Below are positions 5,873 to 8,010 of a stretch of DNA of 8,010 nt, piece by piece. Source of the DNA: Alphaproteobacteria bacterium (GTDB lineage: Bacteria > Pseudomonadota > Alphaproteobacteria > Elsterales > Elsteraceae); assembly GCA_013297545.1 (NCBI GenBank), contig JAAFHH010000121.1:1-8010 (forward strand). The letters run 5' to 3'. The stretch's first letter is position 1; each line of letters starts with the position of its first letter. The position numbers and the translations under genes were made by a program. The notes below the pieces were generated by a model, which saw only the letters and a program-made list of their open reading frames with translations, did no database searches and was not told where the DNA came from.

Positions 5873-6672
5873 AGTGGCAGTCGCTCTCCCGCACGCGGCG
5901 GGTGGAACTCGCGATGCCGTGGCTGGTGACCCTCAGCATGGTGCTGATCTGGGAAATCGCCGTCATCGCCTTCAAGGTGCCGAGCTTCATACTGCCGGGA
6001 CCCTGGGAAGTCTGGCAGACCCTGGTGCGCTTCCACGGGCCGATCTGGACCCATGCGCTGCACACGCTGTTCACCACCGTGGTCGGCTTTGCGATTGCAG
6101 TCGTGTTCGGCGTGCTGCTTGGCATCGCGATCGGCTCATCGCGGCTGGTCTACAATGGGCTCTACCCGGTGCTGATCGGCTTCAATTCCGTGCCCAAGGT
6201 CGCGGTGGTGCCGGTGCTGGTCGTGTGGTTCGGCATCGGCACGGTGCCGGCCGTGATCACGGCGTTCATGATTTCGTTCTTCCCGATCGTAGTGAACGTC
6301 GCGACCGGCCTCGCGACCGTGGAGCCTGAGCTCTCCGACGTGTTGCGCTCGCTCGGTGCCAAGCGGCGGGACATCTTGATGAAAGTCGGCCTGCCGCGGG
6401 CGATGCCGTACTTGTTTGCCTCGCTGAAAGTGGCGATCACGCTCGCCTTCGTTGGCTCGGTCATTTCCGAGACCGTGGCTGCGAACGAGGGCATTGGCTA
6501 CTTGATGATCCAGGCGTCCAGCCGCTTCCAGATCCCGCTGGTGTTCGCGGGTCTGGTGGTGATCGCCGCCTTGGGCATCGTGATGTACGTGCTATTCGCA
6601 CTGCTGGAGCGGCGGTTCACCGGCTGGGCGACCCGCTCGAACCAGCCGACCACGATCGCGACCGGGAGCTGA
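5869..6672 (+). CDS. ABC transporter permease (nitrate/sulfonate/taurine family)
   Basis: Inner-membrane subunit of 267 residues that forms the channel of the NMT1-type importer; the length is normal for SsuC/TauC relatives. About six membrane segments can be seen, near residues 15-36, 66-90, 98-120, 124-148, 185-205 and 225-246. The cytoplasmic coupling loop (EAA motif) is clear at 152-180: EPELSDVLRSLGAKRRDIL followed by VGLPRAMP, which docks on the ATPase. ATG 5869 overlaps the ATPase stop as ATGA, a typical translational coupling arrangement. The extension of this frame upstream to 5593 lies wholly inside the ATPase gene and is rejected. Only one permease gene is present, so the channel is expected to be a homodimer. 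Confidence 0.93.
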   Translation: MKWQSLSRTRRVELAMPWLVTLSMVLIWEIAVIAFKVPSFILPGPWEVWQTLVRFHGPIWTHALHTLFTTVVGFAIAVVFGVLLGIAIGSSRLVYNGLYPVLIGFNSVPKVAVVPVLVVWFGIGTVPAVITAFMISFFPIVVNVATGLATVEPELSDVLRSLGAKRRDILMKVGLPRAMPYLFASLKVAITLAFVGSVISETVAANEGIGYLMIQASSRFQIPLVFAGLVVIAALGIVMYVLFALLERRFTGWATRSNQPTTIATGS

Positions 6673-6676
6673 TCCC

Positions 6677-8010
6677 ATGGGCTTGCCCGATCTCGAAGCC
6701 ACCATCGCCCAAGACCTCGCGCGCACGGCGTACCCGAACAAGCCGTGGGTCGCGGGGCGCGAGGAGGTGCTGGACGTCGCGGTGATCGGTGCTGGCCAAG
6801 GCGGCTTGGCGGCTGCCTTCGCGCTCAAACGCGACCGGATCGACCGGGTGCTAGTGCTCGACCAAGCCGAACCCGGCCAGGAAGGCCCCTGGGCTACCTT
6901 CGCGCGTATGCCGAGCCTGCGCACGCCGAAGCACGTCACCGGCCCCGACCTCGGCCAGCCGAACTTGACGCCGCAGGCGTGGTACACTGCGCGCTATGGG
7001 GCAGAGGCGTGGGCGAGCCTTGGCAAGATCGGTCGGCTCGACTGGCAGGCCTATCTCGATTGGTTCCGCACGGTCACCGGCGTGCCAGTCCGCCACGGTG
7101 TCAGCGTTGGCGCGATCGAGCCTGTAGGCGCACTCTGGCGCGTGCCGCTGAGTGACGGGTCCACCGTCCAAGCGCGCCGCGTGGTGCTGGCGACCGGGAT
7201 TGAAGGCTCGGGTGCGTGGGAGGTACCGGCCTGGGTGCGCCGGGATCTGCCGCCGGAGCGCTACATCCACACCTCTGACCTGGTGGACTACCGCCGCTTT
7301 CAGGGTCAGCGCTTGGCGGTCCTCGGCGCCGGAGCCTCTGCCTTCGACTGTGCGGCAACCGCGCTGGAAGCGGGGGCTGCGGAAGTGCGGCTCTACGCCA
7401 GGCGCCGCCAGCTGCCGCGGGTCAATCCCTATCGCTGGATGGAACAGACGGGATTCCTAAAGCACTACTGGGCGCTGCCGGACGCCGCGAAGTGGCAGAT
7501 GATGCGCCAGATCTGGACGATGAACCAGCCGCCGACGGCGGAGTCCATCAGCCGCTGCCGGAAATTCTCGCACTTCAAACTGCACACCGGCGTCGACTGG
7601 CAGGGTGCGGAGGTCACGGCATCGGGTATCCGCGGTCTGGCGAGCCCGCCGGTACCACCGTGTGATCAGCTGATCCTCGGCACTGGCTTCGTCGTCGACC
7701 TCGCCCGCCGGCCGGAACTGGCCGCCATCCACCAGGATATCGCGACCTGGGGGGACTGCTACACGCCACCGGCCGATGCGACTGACCCAGTGCTCGCCAC
7801 CTTCCCCTACCTCGGCGGTGACTTCTCCCATACGGCAAAGCCGGGGCATACCGCCCCCCACCTCGCCCGCCTGCACAACTTCACCTTCGGGGCGATGCCG
7901 AGTGCCGGGCTGTCGGGCGGATCGATCAGCGGCATGAAGTTTGGCACGGCACGCCTGGTCGATGGCATCGGCCGCAGCCTGTGGCTCGAAGACCAAGCCC
8001 ACCATGTGGC
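6677..8010 (+). CDS. FAD/NAD(P)-binding oxidoreductase, monooxygenase-like, 3' end outside window
   Basis: Flavoprotein of at least 444 residues, open to the window edge. The first dinucleotide fold, VAVIGAGQGGLAAAFAL (34-50, GxGxxG at 38-43), should bind FAD. A second, LAVLGAGASAFDCAATALEAGA (213-234), should bind NAD(P)H. The linking motifs LATG (171-174) and LGTGF (334-338) and the segment HTSDLVDYRRFQGQR before the second fold resemble class B flavin monooxygenases (FMO/CzcO-like). Further conserved-looking blocks are LPRVNPYRWME (246-256) and NFTFGAMPSAGLSGGSISGMKFG (401-423); the latter resembles the end of such proteins, so little is probably missing. ATG 6677 follows GGGAG by 8 bases and the permease stop by 4, so it belongs to the transporter operon and probably acts on the imported compound. 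I know no characterised member with this exact layout; oxygenase, N-hydroxylase or simple dehydrogenase activity all remain possible. Confidence 0.85.
   Translation, partial: MGLPDLEATIAQDLARTAYPNKPWVAGREEVLDVAVIGAGQGGLAAAFALKRDRIDRVLVLDQAEPGQEGPWATFARMPSLRTPKHVTGPDLGQPNLTPQAWYTARYGAEAWASLGKIGRLDWQAYLDWFRTVTGVPVRHGVSVGAIEPVGALWRVPLSDGSTVQARRVVLATGIEGSGAWEVPAWVRRDLPPERYIHTSDLVDYRRFQGQRLAVLGAGASAFDCAATALEAGAAEVRLYARRRQLPRVNPYRWMEQTGFLKHYWALPDAAKWQMMRQIWTMNQPPTAESISRCRKFSHFKLHTGVDWQGAEVTASGIRGLASPPVPPCDQLILGTGFVVDLARRPELAAIHQDIATWGDCYTPPADATDPVLATFPYLGGDFSHTAKPGHTAPHLARLHNFTFGAMPSAGLSGGSISGMKFGTARLVDGIGRSLWLEDQAHHV

Overview
The window is GC-rich, densely coding bacterial chromosome, most likely from a pseudomonadote and probably an alphaproteobacterium. 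This is inferred from codon use, a twin-arginine signal, the protein families and sigma-54 promoter elements; the species cannot be fixed from the sequence. It reads as a nitrogen-acquisition locus.

Layout. Positions 1-1011 (minus strand, 3' end outside the window) hold the N-terminal two thirds of a family-5 (peptide/nickel type) ABC-transporter substrate-binding protein with a Tat signal. A 68-bp divergent region separates it from a LysR-type regulator (1080-1988, plus). After a 117-bp gap comes a complete allophanate hydrolase (2106-3884), with an amidase-signature domain followed by the family's C-terminal domain. After a 132-bp gap a tightly packed operon begins: NMT1/SsuA/TauA-type substrate-binding protein (4017-5039), ABC ATPase (5042-5872), ABC permease (5869-6672) and an FAD/NAD(P)-binding oxidoreductase of unknown substrate (6677 to beyond 8010). 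Start and stop spacings in this operon are 2 nt, a 4-nt overlap and 4 nt.

The main non-coding finding is a set of sigma-54 (-24/-12) promoter elements. A full match to TGGCACG-N4-TTGCW lies on the minus strand at 1054-1069, a strong match on plus at 3957-3972, and a weaker one on plus at 2055-2070. All three sit 25-34 nt plus a ribosome binding site ahead of the gene they would drive. A GCAC-N7-GTGC dyad, the half-site spacing of NtrC enhancers, lies about 100 bp upstream of the first. Together with allophanate hydrolase, which releases ammonia, this suggests control by nitrogen limitation through NtrC or another sigma-54 activator.

Working model (inference): one or two ABC systems import a nitrogen-rich compound, the flavoprotein and perhaps enzymes outside the window convert it toward allophanate, and allophanate hydrolase releases ammonia and CO2. 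No urea carboxylase, biuret hydrolase or guanidine-degrading enzyme is visible, so the imported substrate remains unknown.
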